Assembly (NCBI GenBank): GCA_017538635.1
Contig: JAFYIM010000079.1
Location: forward strand, 1 to 6,596
Direction: 5' to 3'
Source of the DNA: a bacterium
GTDB taxonomy: Bacteria; UBA3054
DNA: 6,596 bases
Position 1 is the first letter of the stretch. Each line of letters begins with the position of its first letter. The translations under genes were made by a program, and so were the position numbers. This document shows, in pieces, positions 6,055 to 6,596 of this stretch. The notes under the pieces were generated by a model, which had not been told where the DNA came from, searched no databases, and saw only the letters and a program-made list of their open reading frames with translations.

Positions 6055-6596
6055 TACTTCTTGTTGGTCGTCTTGGCTATGAAGCTGACGATGTCCTTTT
6101 TTAGTTTCTCGCGCTCAGAATCGATGGTGTACATCATGTGCCCGCCTTGGTAGTAGGTCTGGGAGATGTTCTTCTTCAAGTCCGGCGTCAGGGGCATATG
6201 GTTCACCGTGTGCCAGGTGGCGAAGTACGGCGTGGCGAGGTCGAAGTAGCCGTTGGCGATGAGGACCTTCAGGTCTGTGTTGCGGCAGATGGCCTGGCGC
6301 AGCCTGTCGCTCACGTTGACATATTTGCCCTCGTGGTCGAATTTCCAGGGATGGGCGCGTCCGGTCAGGACCAGATAGAGTTTTTCGGAATCGTAGTTAA
6401 GCTCAGTCCTGACGTAGTCGTTGAAGCAGGTCGTGAAAACGCCCGCCGTGGCGGAATGAGAGGGATCAGTCTCGGGATGGTCGCCGGCACGTTCGCCGTC
6501 GCGGCCTTTTATTCTGCCGTCGAAACGGCCCACGGAATAGCCTTCCTCTTTCAGGAGATTTTTGGTGAAGCGCCAGATACTGGGCTTTAAGTTGCA
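6054..6596 (-). CDS. Peptidase family S10 serine carboxypeptidase, C-terminal part (5' end outside window)
   Basis: The gene enters from the right edge on the minus strand and gives 180 residues before the TAA at 6054-6056. The GTG at 6533 is internal, because the frame stays open and family-like to the edge (RFTKNLLKEEGYSVGRFDGR). S10 enzymes remove C-terminal amino acids from peptides. Seen in order: VGRFDGRIKG; 'DPSHSATAGVFTTCFNDYV'; LIANGYFDLATPYFAT with the catalytic Asp (residue 119 of the visible part); and YYQGGHMMYTID with the catalytic His (residue 153). The nucleophile Ser (GESYG-type motif) must lie outside the window. The signal peptide cannot be seen, but bacterial S10 proteins of this kind are usually exported. 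The C-terminus is complete and lysine-rich (AKTTNKK). The next gene begins inside its stop codon, so the three minus-strand genes probably form one transcript. Confidence 0.9.
   Translation of the reverse strand, partial: CNLKPSIWRFTKNLLKEEGYSVGRFDGRIKGRDGERAGDHPETDPSHSATAGVFTTCFNDYVRTELNYDSEKLYLVLTGRAHPWKFDHEGKYVNVSDRLRQAICRNTDLKVLIANGYFDLATPYFATWHTVNHMPLTPDLKKNISQTYYQGGHMMYTIDSEREKLKKDIVSFIAKTTNKK

Noticed and set aside
6531..6533. GTG as the start of the carboxypeptidase (159-aa version)
   Set aside because: The frame continues open to the window edge with family-like sequence (RFTKNLLKEEG), and the catalytic Ser region is still missing, so the GTG is an internal Val codon.
6138..6590. 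Plus-strand open frame of 150 codons opposite the carboxypeptidase
   Set aside because: The minus strand carries clear S10 motifs, including the catalytic Asp and His regions. The plus frame is a Val/Gly-rich shadow.

Overview
The window most likely comes from a Gram-negative (diderm) bacterium. It encodes the C-terminal barrel of a BamA/Omp85 outer-membrane assembly protein, a lipoprotein with a lipobox, and a secreted serine carboxypeptidase. I cannot name the taxon. A PVC-group or similar gut or environmental lineage would fit, but that is a weak inference. I see no mobile element, tRNA, rRNA, CRISPR array or phage gene.

There are three blocks. Block A (1-2617, + strand) is an envelope operon: the 3' part of a bamA-like gene, then a lipoprotein that starts inside the bamA stop codon (1-nt overlap) and resembles the CsgG/LpoB/GNA1162 fold, then a secreted protein of unknown family. 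A strong intrinsic terminator at 2588-2617 closes it. Block B (about 2650-5317, + strand) has its own sigma70-type promoter and two genes: an MBOAT O-acyltransferase (465 aa) and a membrane-anchored SGNH/DltD/AlgJ-like protein (390 aa). Together they look like a complete two-protein machine for O-acylating (probably O-acetylating) an extracytoplasmic polymer. The MBOAT protein ends in the hexapeptide FLYFQF, which matches the acyl-shuttle motif described for such systems. The SGNH protein has a plausible Ser76/Asp315/His318 triad. This block is visibly more AT-rich than both flanks.

Block C (5327-6596, - strand, convergent with B) is a tightly overlapping operon. In transcription order it holds the 3' end of a family S10 serine carboxypeptidase, a 128-aa degenerate ABC-ATPase-like protein, and a 114-aa four-helix DUF486/DMT-family membrane protein. 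The overlaps are TAATG (1 nt) and ATGA (4 nt).

The most unusual item is the 128-aa protein of block C. It aligns almost without gaps to the MalK/UgpC-type region from Q-loop to H-loop, yet it has no Walker A and has lost the Q-loop Gln, the LSGGQ signature, the Walker B Asp-Glu pair and the H-loop His. Its frame is intact and it is translationally coupled to both neighbours, so it may be a maintained pseudo-ATPase rather than debris. The compact acylation cassette of block B is the next most interesting item. All functional statements rest on reading motifs by eye; no database search was possible.
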